64,000 nt of DNA from positions 62,001-126,000 of the forward strand of contig NZ_CP094226.1 of NCBI RefSeq assembly GCF_022749195.1. The letters are read 5' to 3'. Each line of letters opens with the position of its first letter. Position 1 is the first letter of the stretch. Position numbers and translations under genes: made by a program. Under the pieces are notes generated by a model. The model was not told where the DNA came from and ran no database searches. It saw only the letters and a list, made by a program, of their open reading frames with translations. This DNA comes from Streptococcus oralis (GTDB taxonomy: Bacteria > Bacillota > Bacilli > Lactobacillales > Streptococcaceae). Below are positions 10,773 to 18,605 of the stretch, piece after piece.

Positions 10773-10823
10773 GGCGGATAAGCTCGCATTCTGTTTTTAT
10801 AATGCGGACTTGTCCGCTTTTTT
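10773..10823 (+). terminator. Terminator after the VOC gene
   Basis: A long imperfect stem, GGCGGATAAGCTCGCATT (from 10773) pairing with AATGCGGACTTGTCCGC (from 10801), followed by TTTTTT. Confidence 0.75.
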
Positions 10824-11042
10824 ATGAAATGACGAAAGCTTTCTTGGCTCTGGCAAAGGTATTGGTCGGGGATATTTTTCATTTTCTGGGGGTTCATGCT
10901 ATAATACTAATAAACTTTTCTTTCTCTAGGAAGGCAAATGCCCAAAATCAGCTAGAATGCTGGCAATCGTTGTCACGATGCTTTTAAGAGAAAGTAGAAC
11001 TTTGTTTGAACATCCGTATTGAGTTTAGGAAATGGTAATAAG
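10824..11042 (+). promoter_or_regulatory. Intergenic region with extended -10 promoter
   Basis: TGCTATAAT (10898-10905... TATAAT at 10900-10905) is an extended -10 box without a clear -35. It would give a leader of about 130 nt before the membrane-protein cluster. No gene-like reading frame is convincing in this stretch. Confidence 0.4.
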
Positions 11043-11615
11043 ATGGACACAAGTGTAAAAAATTTAATCAGTATGGGCCCTCTGGAGGACTATTTTATCT
11101 ATTATGATCTGAAGAATCAAGTATTCTACGGTGTAAAACAAGGCATGAATTATTCAGCCATTGCAGCCCCTATTGCAATCTATTCCTTCCAACGGCTGTC
11201 AAAGTTGCTCAACCAAACCTTTGGAGATGTCTCATCCCCTCTTAATCTAATCTTCTTTATCTTGATGTCGCTGTTTTTAGTTTTTGGGACCATTCTCCTT
11301 GCCAAGTCTACCCGACGTAACATGAAGACAGATAGATTCAGAAAAGTCCGGCTGACAAAAGCCAATATCAAAACACTTAGGAGAAAATCAAGGGCGTTGA
11401 CAGTAGTTGGCTACATTTTTGTTTTAATAACGATTTTTTCAGCCTATCGTTATCTGGCTGTTTCTGATTTTCAGTTTTTACTTATGTACATGTTAGGGAT
11501 TGGTATTCTTACATATATAGTCTATGATTTTCGGATGAAAACGCGCAAACGACTGTTCAAGGAGCTGATGGAGACATTACAGGACGGTAGTCGAGGGAAG
11601 GAGGGAGACATGTAA
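11043..11615 (+). CDS. Small membrane protein, first of a five-gene cluster
   Basis: I do not recognise a named family. The product has 190 residues. A short soluble N-terminus (YFIYYDLKNQVFYGVKQG) is followed by four hydrophobic segments near residues 38-55, 68-88, 118-138 and 142-160, with a basic loop (KSTRRNMKTDRFRKVR) between the second and third. The N-terminal YYxxxxxxxY pattern recalls the starts of the next two gene products. The ATG at 11043 is my choice; the Shine-Dalgarno (AGGAAATGG) is somewhat distant. It is followed after one base by the next gene, so they are co-transcribed. Confidence 0.7.
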   Translation: MDTSVKNLISMGPLEDYFIYYDLKNQVFYGVKQGMNYSAIAAPIAIYSFQRLSKLLNQTFGDVSSPLNLIFFILMSLFLVFGTILLAKSTRRNMKTDRFRKVRLTKANIKTLRRKSRALTVVGYIFVLITIFSAYRYLAVSDFQFLLMYMLGIGILTYIVYDFRMKTRKRLFKELMETLQDGSRGKEGDM

Positions 11616-11616
11616 G

Positions 11617-12285
11617 ATGAGAAAAATAATCTTTATTGGACAGAGCGGTGATAAGGCCGTTTACTATAACACAAGGACGAGAGAGGCTTTAGCGACAGAG
11701 TCTAGCGCCTCGTCAGAAACCGACGGTGCCATCAGTTCAAAGAAATCCAAGTGGCCTTGGGTTGTCTTCTTTGCTTTCTTGCTAGTTGCTATTATCGGCA
11801 TTTGGATTCGTTCTTTGATAGCGCCCTTTAGATTGAGTGAGTGGATGGTTCCAATCCATCTATCCGCTATCCTTTTCGTTTTTATCGGAAGTGTTTATGG
11901 ATTTGAAAAACTTTTTTACAGTGGGGCCAAGTCGCTTGTCCCAGCAAGTGAAGAGCAGTTTAAAGAAGCAGTTGAAAGTAGTAAATTTTGGAAAAAGTCT
12001 CCAGATAAGGAACCAACAGTCGATAAAATCATCTTGTATCTATTTGTTATCCTCGTTCTTCTATTTGTTTTTGTTATTGTTGTGTTCTTTGCCATACCTG
12101 GGACCTTCATTCCCTACTATGAACATGAATGGTTTGAACCGTCGATGTTCATGGTGCCAATCGGAGCAACGATCGTCCCAATTAGCGTGGTTCTTCTACT
12201 ATTTCAAAACAATCCAATCCGCTGGCTCTTAGCCGTACGAAAATACAAGCAGGGGAAAGTATTATTTAGGGAAGAGAAGAACTAG
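11617..12285 (+). CDS. Membrane protein, paralogue A of a tandem pair
   Basis: 222 residues, no recognised domain. Begins MRKIIFIGQSGDKAVYYN and ends with NNPIRWLLAVRKYKQGKV, with four transmembrane segments between (about 48-66, 78-96, 137-160, 172-192). The soluble segment between the second and third segments (about 100-135) is charged. It is about as long as the gene at 12402 and shares both ends with it almost identically, while the middle has diverged. Tandem duplication followed by divergence of the core is the simplest reading. Confidence 0.7.
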   Translation: MRKIIFIGQSGDKAVYYNTRTREALATESSASSETDGAISSKKSKWPWVVFFAFLLVAIIGIWIRSLIAPFRLSEWMVPIHLSAILFVFIGSVYGFEKLFYSGAKSLVPASEEQFKEAVESSKFWKKSPDKEPTVDKIILYLFVILVLLFVFVIVVFFAIPGTFIPYYEHEWFEPSMFMVPIGATIVPISVVLLLFQNNPIRWLLAVRKYKQGKVLFREEKN

Positions 12286-12289
12286 AAAC

Positions 12290-12358
12290 ATGAGTGAAAC
12301 ACTATTATCATTACCAGTGGTTGATGATGTTTTATCAACGACCTATGATAAAAATTGA
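12290..12358 (+). CDS. Possible 22-residue small ORF or gene fragment
   Basis: ATG to TGA, 22 codons, starting four bases after the preceding stop. The product begins MSETLLSLPVVDDVLS. No clear ribosome site precedes it closely. It fills part of the unusual 116-bp gap between the two paralogues. It could be a leader peptide, a decayed remnant or chance. Confidence 0.2.
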   Translation: MSETLLSLPVVDDVLSTTYDKN

Positions 12359-12401
12359 AGTTTCTGATTGTAGTGATTGGTGGAAACTGTGGTGATTTTA
12401 T

Positions 12402-13073
12402 ATGAGAAAAATAATTTTTATTGGACAGAGCGGTGATAAGGCCGTTTACTATAACACGCGAACGAGAGAAGCTCTTGTAGCAGATAAGAGTGCCCTTTTA
12501 AATACAGAAGGGGCTAGGAGATCGAATAGGGGGATTGCTCCTTTAATTGCTATATTCTCTTTGTTAGGTTTACTCGGAGGATTTGTTGCAATACCAATTT
12601 TCTCAGGCCTTCGTTATAATAGTGGGATGGTTCCTATTTTTATTCTTTGTCTTTCCTTTATCCTATTTGGATTTATATGGATGATGGAAGTCGCCTTATA
12701 TAAAGGAGTGAAACGAGTCCAAGGAGCAACAAAGAAAGAGTTTAAAGAAGCAGTTTATTCAAATTTGTTCTGGGAAAATTTTAGTGAGAAAAAAGCGACG
12801 TTTGCGAAAATGTTGGCTTTTATGATTGTCATGCTACTAGTTTTTATGACTACTATAGTAATATTTGCTGCTGCAATTCCGGGCACTATTGACTCATTCA
12901 ATAAGCAAGAGGCATTTGATATACAAATCTTTTTCTCGCCTTTAGCAGGTCTCTTTCCTGCCTTGTTGTACCTTTTCTTATTCCAAAACAACCCTATCCG
13001 CTGGCTCTTAGCTGTGCGAAAGTATGAACAGGGGAAAGTGATATTTAAGGAAGAAATAGAAAAGAGGGAATAA
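12402..13073 (+). CDS. Membrane protein, paralogue B of a tandem pair
   Basis: 223 residues and four transmembrane segments, like its neighbour at 11617. The first 25 residues are almost identical (MRKIIFIGQSGDKAVYYN..., with near-identical DNA), and the C-terminal block FQNNPIRWLLAVRKYEQGKV is shared. The core (about 45-190) has clearly diverged, with more AT-rich codons. It lies 2 bp before the next gene, so translation is coupled. Function is unknown. The conserved ends suggest they contact a shared partner, whereas the core could be specific. Confidence 0.7.
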   Translation: MRKIIFIGQSGDKAVYYNTRTREALVADKSALLNTEGARRSNRGIAPLIAIFSLLGLLGGFVAIPIFSGLRYNSGMVPIFILCLSFILFGFIWMMEVALYKGVKRVQGATKKEFKEAVYSNLFWENFSEKKATFAKMLAFMIVMLLVFMTTIVIFAAAIPGTIDSFNKQEAFDIQIFFSPLAGLFPALLYLFLFQNNPIRWLLAVRKYEQGKVIFKEEIEKRE

Positions 13074-13075
13074 TA

Positions 13076-13738
13076 ATGTCACAAGAGAGATATTTGCAGA
13101 TCAAAAAAGAGCATCAAGTTCGTAAGTTTGTGGGGCGTTTCCTCTTCATTCTTCTCGCTATACTCGATGTTCTACTGGTATCAAGTCATTCCAATTATGT
13201 CCCGCTTGTAACGGTGGCTATGGTAACGATTGTGCCTTTTAATCATTTTCTACTTGGTCCTCTTAGGAGACAGAAAAAAGCCATAGAAAAAGAGCATCCA
13301 GAATGGAAAATACTCAGTACGAAGGGAGTAAAGGTTCCCTCGGCTGAAGCCAATAAAAGAACCTTGGCTGGTATTGGAATCTTGATAGCCTTACTCTTGT
13401 CTTTTGGGCTATTCTATAAACCTGTGAAACAGCCGAACGTCCAAGTAAACAATCCGCCTAAGCTTGATTTTAACACGCCTGGAACGTCCAAGTCTCCTGA
13501 GTCTGAGTCGTCCAGTTCCTCTAAGACCAAAGAATCCAGTTCCTCAGAGTCGAAATCCTCGTCTTCGACTGAACAAGGTTCTAAAACCGAAAGTTCAGGA
13601 ACAAAGCCGTCAAAAAGCGAGTCCAATAATCCTTATTACCAGATTCCAGGACTTACTGACGAACAGGTGAGAGATATCATATCAAAATCTGTGAAAGATT
13701 TGAGAGAAAAACAGTCAAAAGAAAAATCCGAAGAGTAG
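13076..13738 (+). CDS. Membrane-anchored protein with Ser/Glu-rich outer region
   Basis: 220 residues, unknown family. Two transmembrane segments at about 20-58 form a hairpin, and a third lies near 97-116. A low-complexity stretch rich in Ser, Lys and Glu follows (about 138-185), then a conserved-looking tail (YYQIPGLTDEQVRDIISKS). The Ser-rich linker probably projects the C-terminus away from the membrane. Three bases separate it from the previous gene, so it belongs to the same operon. Confidence 0.7.
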   Translation: MSQERYLQIKKEHQVRKFVGRFLFILLAILDVLLVSSHSNYVPLVTVAMVTIVPFNHFLLGPLRRQKKAIEKEHPEWKILSTKGVKVPSAEANKRTLAGIGILIALLLSFGLFYKPVKQPNVQVNNPPKLDFNTPGTSKSPESESSSSSKTKESSSSESKSSSSTEQGSKTESSGTKPSKSESNNPYYQIPGLTDEQVRDIISKSVKDLREKQSKEKSEE

Positions 13739-13814
13739 ACTCAAGGGCTTCGATGCCCTTGCTGGAGGAGCTAGTTTTGGGATTTTACTGTATAAAATAA
13801 CAGGAGGAGTTCAT

Positions 13815-14372
13815 ATGAATAAAGAAGTGATTGGTTTGATAGTTGGGACAATCGTCATCTTCCTATCTTTTGTGTTTGTATGTGGGACCTTTCTCTACCT
13901 CTATCTTCGAGATCAGAAGTTGGTCCGCTTTGCCCAGTCATCCGTACAGGGAACAGTTATCGGCTATAGCCGTTTTCGTGAGGGGTATCCACCTATCGTC
14001 GAATACACGGTGGATGGGATTACTTATAAGAAAACCTTGCAGTATTTTATGTTCAAAACGGTCACAATTCCGTGGGGAACTACTAAATTTTTAAAGGACT
14101 ATACAAGAGAGGACATGCTGGCCTCTTCGATCACTCGCTACAGCAACTCCTTTGTTTCCTTCAAACGCTTGATGCAGACCCATTTCCCCCTTCATTCGGA
14201 GCTGACGGTCTGGTATGATCCAGACAAGCCGACCAGGGCCTATGTCGAACGTTACAGCGGAATGAACAAGTTTTACAAGTGGTTTGGTATCGGATTTGGG
14301 CTGGCTCTAGTTATAGTCTATGGGATAGTGATCCTAGCCTTTTTGTCCAATTTGTCCAAGATATACGCATAA
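13815..14372 (+). CDS. DUF3592-like membrane protein
   Basis: 185 residues with an N-terminal transmembrane segment (about 7-32) and a C-terminal one (about 153-178) flanking a beta-rich domain. The pattern GTVIGYSRFREGYPPIVEYTVDGI, together with a later WYDPDKPTRAYV, is typical of DUF3592 proteins. Function is unknown. AGGAGGAG precedes the ATG. A short GGGC/GCCC hairpin lies in the 76-bp gap before it, which may separate it partly from the upstream operon. Confidence 0.65.
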   Translation: MNKEVIGLIVGTIVIFLSFVFVCGTFLYLYLRDQKLVRFAQSSVQGTVIGYSRFREGYPPIVEYTVDGITYKKTLQYFMFKTVTIPWGTTKFLKDYTREDMLASSITRYSNSFVSFKRLMQTHFPLHSELTVWYDPDKPTRAYVERYSGMNKFYKWFGIGFGLALVIVYGIVILAFLSNLSKIYA

Positions 14373-14515
14373 AGGTCAGTTGGTTAATAGGAAATTTAAT
14401 TTCCCATCGAGCTTCAAGGAGGACAGAGTTTCTTTTCCATTTCAATGCTTATCAATTTTTTCTATCTGATACAGAGGAGAGGTTGCCTCCTACAAATACA
14501 GACAGGAAGTGAATT

Positions 14516-14544
14516 TTGACAAAGCCCCTTATTCGAGATATAAT
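14516..14544 (+). promoter_or_regulatory. Promoter of the CstR-like gene
   Basis: TTGACA (14516-14521), a 17-bp spacer, then TATAAT (14539-14544). This places the transcript start near 14551, downstream of an in-frame ATT/ATG-type start at 14509, and so supports the start codon at 14572. Confidence 0.8.
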
Positions 14545-14571
14545 GAAGAAAAAGTGACCAAGGATAAATCA

Positions 14572-14829
14572 ATGACAAACTCAAAGTATATAACACGTCT
14601 GAAACGTTCAGAGGGCCAGTTGCGTGGAATTCAAAAGATGATTGAAGAAGATCGTGACTGCGCAGATATTGTTACGCAGTTGACAGCAGTGAAATCTAGC
14701 GTTGAGCGCGTGATTGAGATGATCATTGCTGAAAATCTCACTGACTGTATCAACCAACCATTAGATGACCCCGAGGCTCAAAAGGAACGCCTAGAAAAGG
14801 CCATCCGATACCTGATTAAACGGAAATAA
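14572..14829 (+). CDS. cstR: CsoR-family repressor, CstR-like persulfide sensor
   Basis: 85 residues of the CsoR/RcnR (DUF156) all-helical family. Two cysteines, Cys30 (EEDRDCADIV) and Cys59 (AENLTDCINQ), are present. The copper-binding histidine expected four residues before the second cysteine in true CsoR is replaced by Asn. This two-Cys, no-His pattern is that of CstR, which senses persulfides. The facing rhodanese genes and the remnant of a rhodanese-type disulfide reductase support the call. The start at 14572 is fixed by the promoter just upstream. Confidence 0.8.
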   Translation: MTNSKYITRLKRSEGQLRGIQKMIEEDRDCADIVTQLTAVKSSVERVIEMIIAENLTDCINQPLDDPEAQKERLEKAIRYLIKRK

Positions 14830-15017
14830 ACTAATTTGCTATTGATAAACAATGCAGACAAAGGCATTTAAGTCTATTTCGATAAAGAAATCATGTCAGA
14901 CAAACGGATGAGTTCCCCCCAATACCAATGAGAAAACCTCTTTTTAGATACCATCAATGTGTTTCGTTTTTTAGAAGCGACGGGCTACGAGCCCTATATC
15001 AGTGGGTTGCAGAAATG

Positions 15018-15050
15018 AAAAAACCGATTAAGTTCCTTAATCGGTTTTTT
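15018..15050. terminator. Bidirectional terminator between cstR and rhodanese genes
   Basis: AAAAAACCGATTAAG, loop TTC, CTTAATCGGTTTTTT. A-rich and T-rich flanks on both sides allow termination from both directions. The 14830-15017 stretch before it contains no convincing gene. Confidence 0.85.
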
Positions 15051-15058
15051 TCATTATT

Positions 15059-15349
15059 CTACTTGACCGGGCAAGCATTCATACCACCTTCTACATCGAT
15101 AACGGTGAGGCCTTGGGCGCTTAGAAATTCACAAGCAGATGCGGAGCGTACTCCACCTTGACAGATGACATGGTATTCCTGGTCAGGTTTGAGTTCTTTG
15201 TAACCTTGCTCCAAGGTACTTAACGGAAGATTTTTGGCACCTGGTGCATGTCCTGCTTGGAATTCATGCACTTCACGTACATCGATAAGATTTAGATTTT
15301 CATTTAGGTATTTTTCATAAAAGTCAGCCATGCTGATACTCGTTTCCAT
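15059..15349 (-). CDS. Single-domain rhodanese (sulfurtransferase)
   Basis: 96 residues making one rhodanese domain. The active-site loop CQGGVRS has its sulfur-carrying cysteine at about residue 63. NLIDVREVHEFQAGHAPGAKN is the conserved first half. It transfers sulfane sulfur from persulfides. The start ATG overlaps the end of the decayed upstream reading frame and is preceded by AAGGAG. With the second rhodanese and cstR it forms a persulfide-handling locus. Confidence 0.88.
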   Translation of the reverse strand: METSISMADFYEKYLNENLNLIDVREVHEFQAGHAPGAKNLPLSTLEQGYKELKPDQEYHVICQGGVRSASACEFLSAQGLTVIDVEGGMNACPVK

Positions 15350-15689
15350 ATTTGACTCCTTCTGGATTAGCTATTTTATATAGTGAATAAGCGCCATCAA
15401 GGTTTTGGACGGTAAATCCTGCCTACTGGAGGATACGCACTGCGATATAGTTGCGTAAAACGCTGTGGTAGCTAAGGATGTAGGTTTGCTTCTTGTCCGA
15501 TTCATCCAAGCGTTCCCGTAATTCGTTTAGGGGAATGTGGATGGTGTCGACTTTGAGTCGACCACTCTGAAATTCGCCACTTGTCCGCACATCTAGGGAT
15601 TATTTGCCCTTAGTCAGATCGTCTTTGAGCTGACACCATTGGATATGGTCGCTCAGACCTTCGATAAGGTTCAAGGCTGCGTAGCCCAT
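15350..15689 (-). pseudogene. Decayed C-terminal remnant of CoA-disulfide reductase/rhodanese fusion
   Basis: Translating the minus strand from 15689 gives MGYAALNLIEGLSDHIQW, then after a TAA stop SLDVRTSGEFQSGRLKVD, HIPLNELRERLDESDKK, then a TAG, and finally AGFTVQNLDGAYSLYK. This matches the end of the pyridine-nucleotide disulfide reductase plus the C-terminal rhodanese domain of CoADR-type persulfide reductases. Two in-frame stops and loss of the active-site Cys (CHSGLRS-type loop now YHSVLRN) show it is dead. The FAD/NADH domains are missing altogether. Confidence 0.8.
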
Positions 15690-15698
15690 TTGATGCTT

Positions 15699-16007
15699 CT
15701 AGGTGACCTGACCTGTCCAAGCGCTCATACCGCCTCGTACATTGATGACATCGTAGCCTTTTTTCTTAAGCTTTTTCGCAGCTAGTTTGCTTCGTACACC
15801 AGAGTGACAAATGACATAAAGTGTTTCTTTTGTCGCAGGTGTGTATGAACCGATTTCCGTTAAAGGAACATTTTTGGCATTTTTGATATGACCTCTACGG
15901 AATTCCATAGGCGTCCGAACATCTAGTAGTTGAATCGGTTCTCTGAGTTTAGCTTCTAACTCGCTGGTAGAAATACTGTCAATTTTTGTAAATAATAAGT
16001 GAAACAT
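15699..16007 (-). CDS. Single-domain rhodanese (sulfurtransferase)
   Basis: 102 residues from ATG 16007 (MFHLLFTKID), which follows GGAGGTG; the in-frame start at 16028 lies upstream of that site and inside the operator. The catalytic loop CHSGVRS places Cys at about 67. QLLDVRTPMEFRRGHIKNAKN is the conserved N-terminal half. It is the first gene after the putative CstR-controlled promoter, followed by the CoADR remnant and the second rhodanese. Confidence 0.88.
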   Translation of the reverse strand: MFHLLFTKIDSISTSELEAKLREPIQLLDVRTPMEFRRGHIKNAKNVPLTEIGSYTPATKETLYVICHSGVRSKLAAKKLKKKGYDVINVRGGMSAWTGQVT

Positions 16008-16019
16008 AGGCACCTCCAC

Positions 16020-16067
16020 ATATACCATTATGGGGTATATTAAACCATGAAGTTAAGCTTTTGTCAA
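16020..16067 (-). promoter_or_regulatory. Rhodanese operon promoter with CstR-type operator
   Basis: On the minus strand TTGACA (16067-16062), 17 bp, then TTTAAT (16044-16039) with an extended TGG. A palindrome with ATATACC and GGTATAT arms (16020-16040, 7-bp centre) covers the transcription start. C/G-runs flanked by TATA are typical of CsoR/CstR operators, so the divergent CstR-like protein is the likely repressor. Confidence 0.65.
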
Positions 16068-16181
16068 GCAAGTTGTTTTAACTTGGAGGGGATTGGTTTT
16101 GAGAGTCTAGAAAGCAGGCTATTCTTGACCTTTCAAAGGCTTTTTGATATGATGGGTCCAAAGTAAGTGTGAGGTGATAAG

Positions 16182-16745
16182 ATGGCTAGCGAATACCAGA
16201 AAATGATAGCAGGGGAGCCTTACCGTCCGTCGGACCCAGAGTTACGGGCCTTGGCGCAGGCTTCTCGCCAAAAACAGGTTGCCTTTAACAAGGAAGAAGA
16301 TCCCTTGAAGGGAGCGGATATCATCAAGACTTGGTTTGGTTCAACCGGGCAAAATCTTTATATCAATCCACGCTTGGTGGTCGATTATGGAGTCAATATC
16401 CATCTAGGGGAAAATTTTTATTCTAATTGGAACTTGACCATGCTGGATGTTTGTCCGATTCGCATCGGGAACAACGCCATGCTTGGCCCCAACTGTCAGT
16501 TTTTAACCCCACTCCATCCACTGGATCCGGATGAACGCAATTCAGAGGTCGAATATGGTAAGCCCATCACTATCGGAGACAATTTCTGGGCTGGAGGTGG
16601 CGTCATTGTCCTTCCTGGAGTGACACTGGGAAATAATGTCGTTGCAGGAGCAGGGGCCGTGATTACCAAGTCCTTTGGAGACAATGTCGTCCTAGCTGGT
16701 AATCCTGCGCGTGTTATCAAGGAAATCCCAGTAAAAGAAAACTAA
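16182..16745 (+). CDS. Sugar O-acetyltransferase (maltose/galactoside acetyltransferase family)
   Basis: 187-residue cytoplasmic enzyme of the LacA/Maa/NodL family. An N-terminal helical Mac domain (MIAGEPYRPSDPELRALAQASR) is followed by a left-handed beta-helix of hexapeptide repeats (about 60-185). FLTPLHPLD contains the catalytic histidine, and VIVLPGVTLGNNVVAGAGAVI is the coil typical of this family. It acetylates sugars from acetyl-CoA; the acceptor cannot be told. The start follows GTGAGGTGATAAG. It stands alone and ends with a terminator. Confidence 0.88.
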   Translation: MASEYQKMIAGEPYRPSDPELRALAQASRQKQVAFNKEEDPLKGADIIKTWFGSTGQNLYINPRLVVDYGVNIHLGENFYSNWNLTMLDVCPIRIGNNAMLGPNCQFLTPLHPLDPDERNSEVEYGKPITIGDNFWAGGGVIVLPGVTLGNNVVAGAGAVITKSFGDNVVLAGNPARVIKEIPVKEN

Positions 16746-16748
16746 AAA

Positions 16749-16771
16749 GAACAGCTTGGGCTGTTCTTTTT
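16749..16771 (+). terminator. Terminator after acetyltransferase gene
   Basis: GAACAGC, loop TTGG, GCTGTTC followed by TTTTT, starting four bases after the stop codon. Confidence 0.85.
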
Positions 16772-17020
16772 AGTTTTCTTTATCTTAGTCTTATAGATTT
16801 TTCTTTTTTGGCTTTTTGGGTTAGAGTGACATCGCACTTGGGGATGTTGCTTTTAAAAACTATTAAATGCATTTTAGTACTCTCAAATTGTTTCTAGTAG
16901 CCCTTTCAAAAGAATACTGAGCGAAATTGAATTTAAGGAAACTTTCAGAAAAGTTTTAGTTTTGTTTCAGGAATCTTCTGTAGACTGTCTAGCTATATCA
17001 TACGAAGGAGAGGAAAAAGT

Positions 17021-18256
17021 ATGAAATCAAAAAAATGGACCCTACTCGCAACGAGTTTAACGGCAATGGTACTGCTGGCAGCATGTGCCCAGTCAACAAC
17101 TACATCCAATACCAATGCAACGACAAATAGTGCCACAACAACTGCAACAAAGACAAACCAATCATCCTATTTTACAGAGAAGGACAATGATACTTCTTAT
17201 GACGAAAGCACAGCTTCTAAAATTGAGTTATCTGGCTCATCAGCAAACGTCTCTGGAGATGGGGTGACAGTCTCTGAATCAACAGTGACCATCACAAAAT
17301 CTGGAACCTATGTAATTTCAGGTCAGTCTGACGGAGTGCAGATCAAGATCGCGGCAGATAAGTCTGCAGATGTTCATCTAGTCCTAAAAGGCGCGACCAT
17401 GACCAATACCAATGCAGTAATTTCTGCGACATCAGCTGGCCATGTCTACTTGACTCTAGCAGAGGGAACCACCAACAGTCTCTCTGACTCAAGCTCTAAC
17501 AGCGACGAAAAAGCAGACGCAGCTCTCTTTTCTAAGATGGATTTGACCATCAACGGGAAAGGAACTCTCAATGTGGATGGCAAGAAAAACAACGGTATCA
17601 AGGCCAACGACACCCTCCACATCACGGGTGGAACCTATAACATCACAGCAGTTGGCGATGCCTTTAATGTCAATGATGAACTCAACATCACTGGAACGAC
17701 CATGACTATCGATGCCAAAGAAGATGGGGTCAAGGTGGACAATGACGAGGATACTTCAGTCGGAACCATGTACCTATCCAACAACAACATCACCGTCACA
17801 GCAGGAGATGATGGCATTCACGCATCAGGTGATTTGGTTATCGATAGTGGTACCTACACCGTCAAGAATTCGACAGAAGGACTTGAAGGTAAGTCAATCA
17901 CTATCAACAATGGGGACATTAGCATCTATTCGACAGATGATGGAGTCAACGCAGCTAACAAAAATGCCCAACAGAGTGAAATCTTCTTCACTATGAACGG
18001 TGGGAACCTGACAGTAGAAGTCGGCCAAGAAGACACAGATCCAATCGACTCGAACGGCAATATCACAGTCACAGGTGGAACCATTAAAATGACTGGTCAA
18101 ACAGGTTTTGACTTTGATGGAACAGCGACCTACACAGGTGGAGATATCTATCTCAACGGTGAGAAACAAACGGAAATTGTCAACTCTATGCCTGGAGGCG
18201 GTGGACCAAATGGAGGCCCTCAAGGCGGCGGTCCAGCCCCTAGTGGACAAGGATAA
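17021..18256 (+). CDS. Surface lipoprotein with Cthe_2159-type carbohydrate-binding beta-helix
   Basis: 411 residues. The signal peptide ends in the lipobox LLAAC (Cys at about 21), so the mature protein is a lipoprotein. A Thr/Asn-rich linker precedes a right-handed beta-helix domain (about 60-390) with recurring DGxxxxG/NGGTY turns (DGIHASGDLVIDSGTY; DGVNAANKN). This domain, DUF4353/Cthe_2159, binds acidic polysaccharides in its founding member. The C-terminus is Gly/Pro-rich (PGGGGPNGGPQGGGP). AAGGAGAGG precedes the start. In other Firmicutes it often sits with VTC-type polyphosphate genes, but no intact such gene is next to it here. Confidence 0.82.
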   Translation: MKSKKWTLLATSLTAMVLLAACAQSTTTSNTNATTNSATTTATKTNQSSYFTEKDNDTSYDESTASKIELSGSSANVSGDGVTVSESTVTITKSGTYVISGQSDGVQIKIAADKSADVHLVLKGATMTNTNAVISATSAGHVYLTLAEGTTNSLSDSSSNSDEKADAALFSKMDLTINGKGTLNVDGKKNNGIKANDTLHITGGTYNITAVGDAFNVNDELNITGTTMTIDAKEDGVKVDNDEDTSVGTMYLSNNNITVTAGDDGIHASGDLVIDSGTYTVKNSTEGLEGKSITINNGDISIYSTDDGVNAANKNAQQSEIFFTMNGGNLTVEVGQEDTDPIDSNGNITVTGGTIKMTGQTGFDFDGTATYTGGDIYLNGEKQTEIVNSMPGGGGPNGGPQGGGPAPSGQG

Positions 18257-18264
18257 ACAAAAAA

Positions 18265-18296
18265 TCTCCTTTCTCGAAAGAGAAGGGAGAGTTTTT
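18265..18296 (+). terminator. Terminator after the lipoprotein gene
   Basis: TCTCCTTTCTC, loop GAAA, GAGAAGGGAGA then GTTTTTG. Confidence 0.8.
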
Positions 18297-18318
18297 GTGT
18301 TTGAGAGGTGGATTGTAG

Positions 18319-18468
18319 CTAAAACAACTCCCAATTAGGTCTTGAAAATTTCTTAGTCTGTTTCATATAAAAATGAGTAAAATGAATTTCCATCGCCAAG
18401 GTCATTAGAGTTGCGATAGCAATGACGATGGTAGGATTGGCTGAGAAAAGTAGAGGAAGAATAGGCCT
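18319..18468 (-). pseudogene. C-terminal fragment of an unidentified membrane protein
   Basis: The minus strand encodes 49 residues ending at TAG (18321-18319), with ANPTIVIAIATLMTLAMEIH followed by FTHFYMKQTKKF. That is a transmembrane helix and a basic tail with protein-like composition. A TAA at 18471-18469 cuts the frame upstream and no start is seen. I read it as a leftover gene end, but chance cannot be excluded. The remaining part of the 18257-18605 gap has no other feature. Confidence 0.3.
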
Positions 18469-18605
18469 TTAAAAAGTGGACAGGAAAGACCATTTCGGAG
18501 TATAGAGAGGAAGTTCAAAAACATTTTTAGAAATAAGACATGTGCATTATAAACATCAGATACGAATCTGGTGTTTTATTTTTTTAAAGAATTTAACCCT
18601 TTCTC

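Noticed and set aside
10802..10987. 61-codon open frame after the VOC gene
   Set aside because: Begins inside the terminator stem and overlaps a promoter; no ribosome site.
14830..15017. Gene remnant after cstR
   Set aside because: Short open frames show no recognisable protein and no ribosome site.
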